Below, in pieces: positions 46,400 through 58,520 of a stretch of DNA of 64,000 nucleotides. The notes under the pieces were generated by a model that worked only from the letters and a program-made list of their open reading frames with translations, was not told the DNA's origin and made no database searches. A program made the translations under genes and the position numbers. Numbering within the stretch: the stretch's first letter is position 1; every line of letters begins with the position of its first letter. Origin of the DNA: Cristatella mucedo. Lineage: Eukaryota; Bryozoa; Phylactolaemata; Cristatellidae. The stretch spans positions 13,634,001 to 13,698,000 of the forward strand of contig WPIO01000002.1 of the NCBI GenBank assembly GCA_009760855.2, written 5' to 3'.

Positions 46400-46657
46400 C
46401 AGGTCCTGCGTCATTCGCTGGCATCCGACCAACAGCATTCATCCGGCTTGACCTGTCGTGCCCTGCTCCCTCCCCTCCCCTCCCCTACCCTACCCACCTA
46501 CCCAGTTCAGGGGGGCTGGAGCCGTGCAGCTTCCTGCATCTAATTATCGGGCAGTAAGCGAGCTGGCACGGACCAGCTGGCCACGGACGAGCAGAGGTAC
46601 CGAGCAGTGCTCGTTTCGCGCGCGAACTCGTGCTGCGGCCAAGCCAAGCCTAGCAGG

Positions 46658-46753
46658 ATGACAGCAGCAGCAGCAGCAGTGAGAGCAGCTCTGCTGCTCT
46701 GGACCGCTCTCTCGACGGCTCTGTGGCTCTGCGGCGCCGCTCAGGCTCAGCTG
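46658..46753 (+). CDS. Probable first coding exon with signal peptide (secreted or membrane protein)
   Basis: ATG at 46658 in the context AGCAGG-ATG-A opens a 32-codon exon ending at CTG, followed by the consensus donor GTAAGT (phase 0). It encodes an Ala-rich start, one Arg, then the hydrophobic core ALLLWTALSTALWLCGAA and QAQL. This matches a signal peptide with an A-x-A type cleavage site (AQA or GAA). It sits in a CpG-rich block, as first exons often do. No downstream exon could be matched. A pyrimidine-rich acceptor at 47994 is in the right phase but leads to a stop after 23 codons. The mature protein's function is unknown. Confidence 0.5.
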
Positions 46754-47293
46754 GTAAGTGCTGCAGGCCGCCCTGCACCTAGGCCGCCTAGGGCAGCCAG
46801 CGATGGACGGCCCATCAGCGGCTCAATGCTGGCTTACCCAGCTTACCCAGCCAGCATTGAGCCGCTTGAGAGCGAACGCTTGGGAGCGGACGCTGCCGCT
46901 ACGTGTCGGCTACGTGCGTCGGAATCGGCGGCCCCCTGTTCCACGGGGTCACCGTGCCTTTCCTCACACGTGTCAGGTAGATCGGGACTCCTTCCACTGC
47001 CTTCGTTCGCTCCGACTCTCCCTCCTCCTCCTTGGGAAATCCTGAGGCCCTCTCGCCTGTGCTACCGGGTGGCTGTAAAATTTTCGCTCTAGAGAAGTTT
47101 GCTAGAAAGGCAGAGCCTGATGTAATAAAAAAAAAGAAGAAAAGTCAAATGCCATCAGAGCGAGGCATGCAGAAGAGCCCGCTAGGGAAGAAGAGAGCGA
47201 AATCACGCCGCCGCAAAGCCAGAGATGCCATAGGCTGCCAAAGGCTGGGCAGAGAGCAAGAGAAAGGGGGGCCGGAGAGATGGAGAAACAGGC

Positions 47294-47296
<3 letters not shown>

Positions 47297-47361
<65 letters not shown>
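47297..47361. repeat. (GA)n microsatellite, about 32 units
   Basis: Pure AG run inside the CpG-rich block. It creates artefactual Arg-Glu and Ser-Leu reading frames on either strand. Confidence 0.95.
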
Positions 47362-47363
<2 letters not shown>

Positions 47364-47819
47364 CCTGACGGACGAGCGCGCACAGAAAGAGACAGGGAGA
47401 GGACGAGGACGGGAGCTTTGCAGCTTTGGAGTTTGCACGGAAACTTGCACAGTTCAAAGCTCAGGTCAACAGTGTCGTACAACCGTCGGTCGATGCTGCT
47501 GTGCTTTTACGGTTCGCAAACTTCTTTTAGAGCAGATCCTCAAGCCGACGGCAAAGCTATCGTTCGCCGAGGGTGGGCCAAATCATCGGATACTGGAATG
47601 TGCAACGCGGCTCCTAGTTATGTCACCTTGCACGCCGGACCCGGCATCCGAGCAGCCGAGACCCTGTCCACATGCAAGCATGCTGTCGTACAGCCACAGC
47701 TTAGACGCGATAGGTTTTGAAGCAACTCTCGCGGGCCACGCGAGCATGCTGGGAGCAGTATTGCGGCAGCCCTGCCTCGAACTTGAGCTCCCCGTCGGTC
47801 ACAACAGAGGTAGTGGGTC

Positions 47820-47870
47820 GCTCAGCTTAAAAAAAGTTCTCTAGGGGCGCTGTAAGTATTGTTACAACCA
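47820..47870 (+). mobile_element. SINE-1 tail remnant
   Basis: AAGTTCTCTAGGGGCGCTGT matches the second half of the SINE-1/L-A hairpin. The head is not recognisable. Confidence 0.4.
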
Positions 47871-50091
47871 TCACTCTATACTGTCATATCATTATTATTC
47901 AATATCACTATTATTATTTCTATTAATACTACCTGCCGAGCTACCGTCTTAAGCCAAAGACGAAACAGAGGCTCTTCTCTTTTCTGTCCTGCAGTCACAG
48001 CAGACCAGCTTCGGGTGTAGTTTTGGCTCCCGACCTTGGTTTGTGGAGCCTCTCCACCTGCACTAACCGCTGGCTGCATATCGTCTGGCCAATCATATCG
48101 TCTGGCGAACAATACCTACTATGCGAACATGCCGTAGGTCCAGGACAGGCCGGCTCGGCTTGGAGTGGGTGCTACTTGAGTCAGCTGTCACTTGGCTGTC
48201 TGCTTTGCTTTGCTTTAATTAAGAACTCCGGTTCACGAACAGGCAGCTAGCAAGGACCCTGCAGACGCTGCCTCTTCCAAGTACTAGGTACTTCGCGTTC
48301 GTTTTACAGTCGGAGTCGGAGCACTGCTGCTAATTTCGGCTTTGGGCTGCTTGAGGATGTGCACGGTTTTTTCTCTGGTCACTATTTGCTTTGATGCGGT
48401 CTACGTGCGGTCTAGCTGCAACCGCTGCCTCTTCGCCCCAGCAGACCTAGCGTCTGTGCAGTGGGTGTACAGGACTACTGCAGTCTCCTGCCGCATTAGC
48501 TGCGGTTTAATTGTGGTACTTGTAGCATCTGAGACTGCTTTTTGGTGACCCGTTTGCCGTCTAGTGCATGGCAAAATCTCCAGCTTGCAGAAAAAGAAGG
48601 TTGGTCTTCCAATGTACTGGTCAACGTATTTGCTCTTATAGCTTACTCGTGCCAGCCATGATGGCTGCGAGGTTGCATTTAACCAGCGAACTCGGACCTG
48701 AAACCTCCCAACTGAAAGCCCCAACCCAAGCGACCCCAGTAAAATGCACGGTGCCCACAAGCCACACTGAATTGCCCACCCCCCTTGGGGCAACTACCTG
48801 CAAGGCTAACAACTGTATCCTTTCAAGCATATATTTACCATCGTTGCACCACATCCTGTTTAGTCCTTTTGCTCCCCCTTGTTTTGAATTCTTGTGCATA
48901 TGTTACAGGAGCTCCACGCCTGCAGTAAGATCTTACCCATCCGGATCCTGCATGCACTTGCTTTTCTACCTATTGCTCAATCGTACAAACAGGGCTTACC
49001 AGAAAACCCTGCTGTAACCTCAAAAATCGTAGCATGCCAAATACTGGCATATGCAAACACGTACCCTAGGCCCTCATCTCCAACTCTACCAGCGTTGAAC
49101 CCACCACCGGTTCTATACACTGATTTAGTGGAAAAATTAAGAATAGCTGATTGAACTGACTCATTTCTATAGCAGCAGAAGAGTCTTCAAGATCGAGCGT
49201 GAAGATTGGTCGCGAAGAGCGAGCATCTTACCTCCTAGGCTTAGGTCACGGTCGAGCCTGGCCACACTCCCCTCTTAGATCTACCTGGAGGGCTGTGTCG
49301 GCGACCAGGCTAGGCTGCCTATGCACAGCCGTTCTGCACTCACACGAATCAAGGTCTGGCACCATTCTTGGCGTCATCGTAGTTATGCCCATGATTTCGT
49401 ACATTTACCCTATTTTTTCTTTCTAACTTGGGTTTTCATATAGACTCTAGCCGTGACGTGGAATGGGATCGATTGGGCTTATAAATGAAGCCAAGAGCCA
49501 GGACTTAGTATCGAAGGCTCGTTGTCGGTTGCTCGTGGGGAAACTCCTCGCCGTCAGCTCTAACAGTTGCCGTAGACAGCCAATTTGGTTATGTTCTGCC
49601 TTATGAACTGTTATCATTTTCCACTTTCCTCCTAACCGGTGCTGACTTTCCTCCTAGTTTGGGCGTTTACACTACTGATGCAAAACGATTGATGGACGAC
49701 CTTGTCCCACCTCAACTCCTGCTCAAATCCAGGAGGCTGGAAAATCCGAGGGTATTTCAGGCTTAACCGACAGGGCCACATGAAGGATTGATGTTGCTGT
49801 TGCACTAATCTTTGTACACAAGTATGGGAAGAGTAAAAAGAAGGTAAGCCTATAACAAAGGCTCGTCAGAAAGTGTATAGCTTTCAGTAACGTACACAGT
49901 TAAAGGTGTGTAGGTAGGTGCATTCAATTTAATAATAAGAATAATAATACACGAGCAGCTCATTGCCTGTGGACTCGTTTCGTTGATTCATAGTAGTTTT
50001 GTCACGGAAGACAATGCTGTGCCATCTTGCCACTTGACAGAGGTGCACCATCTTGACGCATGAGGAAAGAATGGACTGTGATAAGTAGAGA
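47871..50091. other. Unassigned sequence
   Basis: A tRNA-like complement near 48035-48075 may be a worn SINE. A SINE-2-like tail (TATAGCAGCAGAAGAGTC) lies at about 49168-49190. The 149-codon ORF at 48568-49017 has no recognised motif. Confidence 0.3.
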
Positions 50092-50690
50092 TATGTGTAG
50101 CACCCACAGAGCACTGAATTTCTTTATTAGGAACGTTACATATGCTGAAATGAAACGATTCTTGGGAGCGCATGATCTAAAGGCACGGTTTCCGAAGGAT
50201 TTGAGTTAGGTTCAAGGCACAGCTAAACGACTCGGTCAGAAGAGCAGGTGATACGATGCCTACCTAATCTGAATGGGGTGTAGTTCCGACATGTAGGCTG
50301 GAGTCAACAAATGAAGGAAACTGAGAGTGAGTGACACAGCCTTGAAGTCCATATGCTGCTTGATGAGATGCCTGTGCAGGTCGGCGAGATGCAGTGTAAT
50401 CTGGCAACGGCTGTGCTCATGACTGGCAAGCTTAGCTGCAGTGCTTTCCACCAACTGTAAGTACCCGATTGCACAGACCTTTTGACCAGCAAGTAGTGGG
50501 TTACAGCAGCCCATATGATATGTCGTAAATGCTCAGATGGAATATAACTGTGTAATAAGGCCTGAATTTTTGCATTGTTACCTTGCTGAAAGTTGGCAGA
50601 CTTGACTGAAGCTGATGTAGTTGCCAATTTAAAGGTCACTGGGTACCTTTGCAACTGGACACCTACATTGCATGCACGTGCCTCAGGAGA
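50092..50690 (-). mobile_element. Diverged L-A LINE 3' fragment
   Basis: Plus strand: TGTAGCACCCACAGAGCACT, then GAATTTCTTTATTAGGAACG, is a worn hairpin. Antisense ORF2 C-terminal codons follow (HLADLHRHLIKQHMDFKAVS on the minus strand). Most diverged of the longer L-A copies and probably an older subfamily. Confidence 0.75.
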
Positions 50691-52647
50691 TATCCGGGCA
50701 CTGTAGTGAAGTGGAGGGCATCAGCATTGGGCAAATTTAGAAGACACTAAGCCCCCAGCACTAAAAATTACGCTCATTTTTTAGTTATGGCTAGGCATTG
50801 TATTAGCCATACTATAAGCGTGCAGTAAAGGATCACACCTGGTTTGGTGTAGGTTTTAGCATTTATTCATAATGGCCCAAGTAGGAAATCCTGGCAGCTA
50901 ATGCAAACTCATCGATCGCCAAGCGTAGCTCCACTGCAAGTGGCTGTCCTGGACTGGGTGACGCTGCTGGTCAGAGGGACCAGTGAGTTTGAATCCATTG
51001 CTCTACTTGGAGACCTAATACGTGGGTGGGTTTGAAAATTCGGAACTGTTAGGCTTTGCTTATCTAGGTCACGCAAGGGAGGCTGCTTTACTCGCCAGGA
51101 CCTAATGCTGCTAGCTCAAGCCGTTTGACATTTGCGAATCGCATACTATATGTATGGGTAAGTTTTAGCAAAGAGACTAAGGTTTGTCGGCAGGCCTTTC
51201 TCGACGAAGGCTTGGTGGGTGATATTGCATCACGATAATGCATTTAGAGCAGAGCTGTGTGTCAACAAGCTTCGCCCTCATGTGTAAATAGATTAACTGC
51301 TTTTATCTGGGCTATGCTGTGTGGGTTGTTTAAGCACAGTTCCAGGGGCTATCTGTTAGCAAATGCTTTGCTGAACTTCCAAATACGGTTGCGTCATGAC
51401 TATTTTAAGCTTTTGGATCAACAGGACCGGTGAAAGTGCATGCTAACCTGTTTGCTGCACGTTTTGATCCGAAATTAGCACTGCTAGCTGATACAGAGAA
51501 CTTTCGGTACATGTCGGAAGCCTAGCAATTTTGGCTTTCTTTGCCTTTCGATTATTGAGTTGTAAAATCGAGTCTTCTCTATAAATTAATGCCCGTACAT
51601 GCCCAGTCTGCATTTAGTGGTTATGACCAAAATAAAGAGAAACCCACGGGGATGCTCCCAATGGAGCACGCAAGTGCTCGCAGGCGCCTCGACGGAAATG
51701 CACCTGATCATGCTTGATCATGGAGCAGGTGCGACTGGTCTTGGCTACAGACCTGCACATCAGTCTATAAAGCAGGCTTGATTCACTAGAGCAATCAACC
51801 AGTGGTTCTTGCCTTGAGAGTATGGCAGTTTAAACCATTCATGCCATCTTCGAAAATTTGAAACAATCTATGGTAAGTCATGTGTGCATGGTGTAGTGAG
51901 TTTTGAGTCGCTTGGCAATTGCCACAGTCTAGACACCGAAAGCCCTCATATGTGAGCCAGCAGCGCAGCTAGTATTGCAATATTAGCCGACAGAAACGTA
52001 TTCCCATTAGTTGTTGCATTGGAGTTGCTGCAGTCTTGTAGTGTGGCCTATCGTTTGAGGCCGAGTGCAATAGTTGTGTGGCCAATCGGCAATCTGCTGT
52101 GAGTAAGAGATGAGCTGGAGACTGTCGCGGCAAGTTGCGATCGAATCAGGTCACGGTTAGTTTTTTACGTTTATTTCCTGACTACATACCGCTTAGGCAT
52201 TTTTATCTTAAGCTCAGTCGAGACTGCTACTTGTGTGTGTCGAGCTGCCAGCCGTATGTATACAGCATAAAAAGCAAGGGCACACGACTCCAAAGAGACC
52301 AGACATTAACAGTAAGGACTAGCTGTCGAATTCAGCTCAGGAAATTAACTTCTTAGGAATATAATTGGTGTTGTGCTAGGGCAGACCAAACACTCGCGAA
52401 CCAGTTGTCCATAGTCAGCTGTATCAACCTTGAATATCTACATATCGGCTTTCAGCAAAATGTCATGCTTCGATATGTCTTTTCAGTCATGTATTATAAG
52501 TTACTGCCCAATGTGTCTCGAAATTCATCTGTATTCCATTAGCTAAGAATTTTGCCTGCTGTGAGAAGTACTTTGTTGGTCGGAAATCTGTTAATATTGC
52601 TGCTCTACGCCATAGCCGGGTAATTCTACATTTTGCTTATTATATAT
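50691..52647. other. Unassigned sequence
   Basis: A possible SINE-2 remnant lies at about 50870-51010 (GGAAATCCTGGCAGCTAATG, then AGTTTGAATCC). No gene supported. Confidence 0.3.
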
Positions 52648-52738
52648 CGTGTTTCCTTTGCAGCAAATGTAAAGCACCTAGAAAGAGATTGAGTTCTCTG
52701 AGGGCACTTTATCAAGTATGTTATTATTATAATTACTA
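52648..52738 (+). mobile_element. L-A LINE tail only
   Basis: About 90 bases: TTTCCTTTGCAGCAAATGTA, the hairpin (AAAGCACCTAG, AGAGA/TCTCT, GGGCACTTTA) and an ATT tail. Lies about 110 bases upstream of the candidate exon at 52849. Confidence 0.87.
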
Positions 52739-52848
52739 AATAGCTAACTGTTTGTCTTGATGGTGATCGGTGAAGCTTGACCTTTGCTGGCTAGCTACTT
52801 TGAAGTTCGTTGCTATTTCTAGTGACTTCTGAGTTACCTCTGTTGCAG

Positions 52849-52948
52849 CCTTTAACTGGATTATCTTCAGACCTTCAAACTCGAATAAGGTCCTTGGACA
52901 AATCTCGTGCCATTCAACTTTTCAATGATATGTGTAAGAAAAAGAACG
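52849..52948 (+). CDS. Probable internal exon, function unknown
   Basis: A good acceptor (GAGTTACCTCTGTTGCAG) and a consensus donor (AACG followed by GTGAGTG) bound 100 bp, open from phase 0 to phase 1. It encodes PLTGLSSDLQ, then TRIRSLDKSRAIQLFNDM and CKKKN. The Lys/Arg- and Leu-rich helix-like sequence looks like real protein. I do not recognise the family. It is neither L-A nor L-B sequence. An L-A tail sits in the intron just upstream and a long L-A copy follows about 220 bases downstream. Confidence 0.42.
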
Positions 52949-53169
52949 GTGAGTGCATCGCGAGATCTTTGGCCGAGTCGACTGTCACTAATTCAAAGTT
53001 TACCACGCAATGTTAATGGGCTGGTTGCTCTACGGCCTCCATGCTACCCCTTCAATGCTGTCTTGGCAATGCCACTGTAGCATGAGTCATTATCCTGCTG
53101 CCTAATGAGTCTGTGTGGCATCGTGGTGGAGGATCCGTGACAGCTGATGGTGCTGCCTGCCGACTTGTC

Positions 53170-56033
53170 GTCGGTTGATTGAATCTCGGCTTACCGGTAC
53201 TTAAGCATCCATGTCGTCCGATGGACATAATGTCTAACGATCAATCAAAAACCGGAGGTGAAGTTGCGATTATTGTATGCTCAATCTTCGATTTCAAGCC
53301 GTTTGCAGTCCCCTCAAAGCAGTCTTTCGAATCTATTGTTTTGAGTTCACCCGACAGCAAGTTACAAATGGTGGCAGTAGTCTATCGACCCCCAGGTACC
53401 AAGTCCTCCTTTATCTCATATTTCTCCGATCTCATTTTTGGATTATGTGTGCAAGAAATCGATTCTTCCTCGTTATGGGTGATTTTAACATTCATTTTAA
53501 TAACCTAACTGACACATTCATCACCGAATTTTCGGCACTAACTCATTGTCTCTTGTGGCTCGTGTGCATGGCCCTACTCACATCAAGGGTTGCACACTCG
53601 ACCAAATGTTCTCCTACAGCAGCACACTTTCCTCACTAACTATTTCAAAATTCTACTTATCTGATTACGTGCAGATCTCAGTCAGTCTACAATTCATGCT
53701 GTCCTAACATAAAATGACCTGCGAATCGCAAAACCTCAACACCCTCGACATCGATGCTGTCCGTGCAGGAATATCTGCTTTGCCTCTGCTCCTCGATCCC
53801 CCTTCTGACCTATTATCGTTGGTAGATATCTAAAACACCACACGAGCTGACATGCTTGACGAGTTTGCACTTCTGACTAAGCTTGCTATGCTGGGGGGCC
53901 CAGCCCAGACGGCCTATGGTTTACCACAGACATTACAGGAGCTAGGTCTACTAAGCTTGAAAAAGCATACAAAAGATGAGGACTGACTATCCATCGACAG
54001 TCATGCCATGACTACTGTAGATAGTAGCAATTGATCCTAGCAAAGGCCGAGTCTAGCTTCTATGAAAACATTGTTGAATCACAGATGCACTATCCAAAAA
54101 TGCTTATGTCTACGATCAAACATTTCCTTAACCGCTCACAGGTTAGCTCATTACCTAGTGATCCTTGTGATGACCTTAGCTGATCGCTTCTCTAGCTTCT
54201 TTGTCAATAAAATAGCCAAGATCAGTTAGTCCATCCCTAGGGTGGCACCATCCTCCTGGAATCTTGTCCCTCAATTCCATGCAGCACCTCCATGTCTATA
54301 TTCAAGGAAGTCACTGGTTGCCTCCTCTGAAGTTCATATCCCAATCAAAGAAGACTACTAGTTCTCTGGGCCCTATTCCTGCTGTCTTGCTTCTACGATG
54401 CATCGATCTGTTGCCATGCATAATCAACATCGTAAATGTGTCATTAGCCTCGGGTCATGTCCCAACACCTTTCAAAAAGGCTGTAGTCAGGCCACTATTC
54501 AAGAAAGCAACACTAGACCAAGAGAAGTTAAGCAACTTCTGACCTGTCTCCCTCTATCATTCCTATCAAGGACACTGGAACGAGTCGTGACAGACCAGCT
54601 GAACTCATATATTGAAACTTTTAAACTTGCTAGTAAGTTTTAGTCTGACTTTAGAGCTGATCACTCCACAGAGTCAGCATTGCTTCTGGTGTACAACGAA
54701 TTACTTTACTTAAGAATGCAGACTTAGGTAGAGTATGTGTGCTTGTTTTGCTTAATCATTTGGCAGCTTTTGATGCTATTCATCTATAAGTCCTCCTTGA
54801 GCACCTCTCATCTCGGCTGGGCATCAGTAGCACTGCACTGCAATGGTTCAAGTCACATCTCTGTGGGAGACTCCAGAGTATCGATGTGAATGGACCGAGA
54901 TCAAACGAGGAACCTCTTAAATATGGGGTACCTCAGGGCTCCGTGCTTCGTCCCGTTCATTTCACGGTTAATGCTCTCCGTCTAGCCGCTGTGATTGCCA
55001 AGCGCAATCTAGGCTTACACTGCTATGCGGCTGACACTCAGTTGTATCTTTGCTTTGATCTATCCCAGCCCTATAGCACATTTAATTCTCTCAACTCCCT
55101 TGCTTCAACTCCCTTGCCTCAACTCCCGTGTATTGATGACATCTGCGCATGGATGGCAGCAAATTTCTTTAAATTGAATGATGATAAATTCAACTTACTA
55201 TTGTTATGGGCAAACCAAGTGATTCAGCAATTGGTAAGGCTAACGCTCAAAATCGGCTCTCCCCGCATATCTCCTGTTGAATCTGCACGAAATCAAGGTG
55301 ACATATTCCAAAGTGACCTTTCATCAGACGAACACATCAGCTCCACAGTCAAGACTGCCTACTTTCAGCTACATAGCAAAGCTAAAATTCGGGCTTGTTT
55401 AGATAGGGGTGCTACATCTAAGTTGGTCCGTGCATTTGTGACATCCCGTCTTGACTTCTGTAACTAACTGCTTCTGGTCTACTACCCTGTGCAATAATGT
55501 GCTTGCAGCTGGTGCAAAACTCTGCAGCTAGACTTGTCTGTCGTGAGCATGGCAGTGCCATATCACACCTCTTCTTGCCGACCTACACTGGCTCCCAGTT
55601 AAGTTTCATCAACTTCAAGGTATTGTCGCTCACTTTTAGGTCCTTTCATTCTTCGGTTCTACCTATCTATCAGATCTACTGCTTCACCAGGATAAGCATC
55701 GTACCACATGCTTTTCGGTATCTAATCGTTTACCTTTACCTCGTACGAACCTCAAATTTTTTGGAGACAGTGCCTTTAGTTCGTATGCTCCCAAAGCCTG
55801 AAACTCACTTCCGACTTGCTTCACGACATCCCCTGACTTAACCATATTTAAACAGAAACTAGACATGCATTTATTTATGACAGCATTAGGTGAGTCCGTG
55901 TGATTCTTTCTTTACGTGGTCAGTGTGCTGACACTGCATGCTGCCACTAACCATATGTGCATGCTGACCCTGTGCGTGTCACCTCTAACCATATCATTCT
56001 TATCGTTGTTGAGCATGCTATCACGAACCATCG
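53170..56033 (+). pseudogene. L-A LINE, longest copy (endonuclease to 3' UTR)
   Basis: The APE endonuclease is in 53179-53508 (GGEVAIIV, VAVVYRPPG) and continues in another frame with MGDFNIHFNNL near 53478, so a frameshift splits it. The linker is at 53700-54540. RT is at 54600-55467: motif A is decayed near 54760 (L-A-A-F-D-A-I-H), GVPQGSVLRPVHFTV follows, and motif C is CYAADTQLYLCFD (YAAD instead of YADD). The C-terminal domain is at 55380-55841 with several frame changes. The 3' UTR is cut at about 56033, before the hairpin. About 2.9 kb; defines most of the L-A ORF2. Confidence 0.88.
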
Positions 56034-56063
56034 CTGGCACGAGCTGTCACGTCGGTCCAGCTG

Positions 56064-56115
56064 AGAGAGAGAGAAAGAAAGAGAGAGAGGGAGAGAGAGA
56101 GAGAGAGAGAGAGAG
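56064..56115. repeat. (GA)n microsatellite with interruptions
   Basis: GAGA with AAAGAAAG and GGG interruptions, right after the truncated L-A 3' UTR. Confidence 0.9.
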
Positions 56116-56569
56116 CAAATCATTCGCTGCTGAACTGCAATGCCGATGCAGACAGTACACGTTTTTAATTTAGCAGATGGCTGCGATTAGACATCCTCAA
56201 GATCTACTCGTAACCTTCGGCCACCAATAAACAAGGGGCAGCCTGAAAGCAAGCCTTTTCAATAACTTACTACTGTGGCTCATAAATATCTCATCTCGCA
56301 GTTTTTCCCTTGGCGGTAGTAGTTTTATTTTTGCCTGCCACCTAGCAGCTTGCTATCGCAGAGCAGCAACAGAGCCTAAACCGCACGTTCGGGGCTTGGT
56401 TGCCATTCTGCAAGTTCATAGTCTTTGATAATTAATGTTAATTCCACATTGTACTGGCATGTGTAACTAACCCGGCATTGGCAAGTGAAACTGTTACTGC
56501 ATTTTTCTGCAAGAGAATCATTTTATTGGTTACAGAAACGATCTCTGTATGTGCTATTGTGTCTGTCAC

Positions 56570-57304
56570 TGTAATAATAATAATGATGCACTTGATAAAG
56601 CACCCTCGGAGAACTCAATCTCTTTCTAGGCGCTTTATATTTGCTACAAAGGAAAAGAGATTGAATAGTGAGTGGTATCATGCTTGATAAACAACATGAA
56701 TACTATGGTTAGGGGTGACATGCACAGGGTCAGCATGCAAGTGTGGTTAGTGGCAGCAAGCACAGTGTTAGCATGCATAAGCACATGAAGGACAAATCAC
56801 AGGGACCCACCAAATGCTGTCCTAAATATGTGTTTTTAAGTTCTTTTTTAATTCGGTCAAGTCAGGGAATGTTCTGATGTAAGTCGGGAGGGAGTTCCGG
56901 CTTTGGGGGCGTACGAACTAAATAATGATAATAATAATAATAATAATAATAATGCACTTGATAAAGCGCCCTGAGAGAACTTAATCTCTTTCTAGGCGCT
57001 TTACATTTGCTGCAAAGTGAAATGCAATTGAAGTAAATAAACGGTCTCCAAAGGATTTAAGGTTTGTACGAGGTATTGGTAAACTGTTAGATACCGAAAA
57101 GCGTGTGGTACGATGCTTGGCCTGGCGTTGAGTAGATCTGAGAGATAAGCTGGAGCCAAAGAATAAAGTGACCTAAAGTTGAGCAACAAAACCTTGAAGT
57201 CGATTCGTTGATTGACTGGTAGCCAGTGCAGGTCGGCGAGAATTGGTGTGAAGTGGCAACTGCGACGCTCAAGACAGACAATCCTAGCTGCAGAGTTTTA
57301 CACC
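56570..57304 (-). mobile_element. L-A LINE 3' fragment with a nested L-A tail
   Basis: The plus strand begins with (TAA)n, the hairpin (AAGCACCCTCGGAGAACTC, then TCTTTCTAGGCGCTTTATA) and the 3' UTR block, then antisense ORF2 end codons to the NSAAR region at 57300. It is interrupted at 56926-57033 by another L-A 3' end. TGTATGTGCTAT occurs on both sides (56547-56558 and 57307-57318) and may be part of a target duplication. Confidence 0.87.
56926..57033 (-). mobile_element. Short L-A tail insertion inside L-A
   Basis: A 108-base 5'-truncated copy: a (TAA)n tail, CACTTGATAAAGCGCCCT, then AGAGAACTTAATCTCTTTCT, then TTTGCTGCAAAGTG. Flanked by TAAATAA at 56919-56925 and 57034-57040. Removing the insert restores the host L-A order (CGAACTAAA, then ACGGTCTCC). 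Confidence 0.88.
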
Positions 57305-57369
57305 ACTGTATGTGCTATGTGCAAGTGTAACGATCGCGATACTGTCAAATGAGAGTGTCATTGTATTTG

Positions 57370-57510
57370 CAAGGAACCCATTTCTTAAAACTAAGTGAAG
57401 CAGTCGCTATTTTCAAAAGTTGCTTTCACTTGAGTACCAAGTAAAGCTGTCATTGTAAAGGCAAGTGAAACTCTCCTTGTATCGGCAAGTGAAACTATCA
57501 CTGCTTTATT
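57370..57510. repeat. Degenerate tandem repeat around AAGTGAAACT
   Basis: GGCAAGTGAAACT-type units recur near 57463 and 57489, and related ones at 57412 and 57438. A similar GGCAAGTGAAACTGTTACTG is found at 56478, on the other side of the L-A insertion. A short array may therefore have been split by the LINE. Confidence 0.45.
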
Positions 57511-58240
57511 TTGAGGGATCTTTTCTCTGCAATGAAATAACGTATTGGCAGTTTAAGTGGCTCATAGATAACTAAGGCAAATGGGCAAGAATGTGACAGT
57601 GTATGCAGACTTGTCTCGGTAGACTAAATTAAAAATCTTATTTTTTAAGTGGTTTTATTTTTGGAAAGAATTGTTTACAAAAAATGAAAAACGTACTACC
57701 CTTGGATAGTGCTGCAAAATCCCTGCCAATGCATTGTCATTAGGGCATTATAAAAAAGACCAGACGCGAAGACGGATCCCCAGAGCTCCAAGGTTAGCTT
57801 TCTTTATCTAACTAACTCGAATAGGCAGTACCTAGTACCTAGGGTTCGAAGGTACGAAGGTAAAATGCCACCTACCTAACTAGTTGGCTCTAATATCAAC
57901 GAAGGAAAGATACTTGTGAGCTTCTATGCAACTTCCATGTTGTCCACACCCTATAGAAGATGGCAAGAACGTAAAAGACATGATTTAAAAAAAAGGAAAA
58001 GAAAGACCACAAAGAATGAAAAACAAGAGACTGCAAAGAACGAGAGTGGAAAGATTAGGCTCCTTTGCACGTGTCTTCACTGAAGAAAAACCAGCGACTG
58101 TCACGAACTCGGATCGTATTGGTAAAGCGGGATGCCCATACACGGTACGGGTTAGCTGTTTTACTGTCAGATACCCGTGAAAGAAACTACAGCGCTGCAG
58201 ATTGACTAGTGGTTCAACTACGAACTGCATACGTGACTTG
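57511..58240. other. Unassigned sequence
   Basis: The 97-codon minus-strand ORF at 57985-58278 shows no recognised motif. Confidence 0.3.
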
Positions 58241-58520
58241 CAATAGCACCCGAAGAGAAATAATCTCTCCCGGGACACTTTAGAAATGCTGTAAAAGAAG
58301 CATTCATTTGGTTATTGACAGCTTGCACGGTCGCTCTATAGAAAAGCACACACAAAGTTATTCACAAGGTCTGAAGAAATGCTGTGAGGAGCAGGTGTGT
58401 TTTTAGCTTCTTTTTACATCTGTCTAGTCAGGATTACCTAAATCGGTGGTGAATATCGGGCTTCGACTAAAGGCATTGTCCCCAAAGGATTTGAGCTCGG
58501 TTTGAGGCATAGACTGCTTT
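58241..58520 (-). mobile_element. Diverged L-A LINE 3' fragment
   Basis: Plus strand: ATAGCACCCGAAGAGAAATA, then ATCTCTCCCGGGACACTTTA (hairpin), and the 3' UTR to the end of ORF2 (TTTTTAGCTTCTTTTTACAT, CCCCAAAGGATTTGAG). Confidence 0.68.

Larger units (their letters stand above)
46400..47850. promoter_or_regulatory. GC- and CpG-rich block, possible promoter region
   Basis: GC content and CG dinucleotides rise visibly compared with the rest of the window (for example CGTTTCGCGCGCGAACTCG near 46613). It includes a pyrimidine tract at 46463-46503 and surrounds the probable first coding exon at 46658. No TATA box was chosen. Promoter function is inferred from composition and position only. Confidence 0.4.

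Noticed and set aside
47102-47844. Long Arg-Glu or Ser-Leu ORFs up to 270 codons
   Set aside because: They run through the (GA)n tract in a GC-rich block; no motif outside the repeat.
47991-48070. Very good acceptor (CTCTTCTCTTTTCTGTCCTGCAG) as exon 2 of the signal-peptide gene
   Set aside because: In phase with exon 1, but it meets a stop after 23 codons and has no donor; the DNA just after it looks like a worn SINE head.
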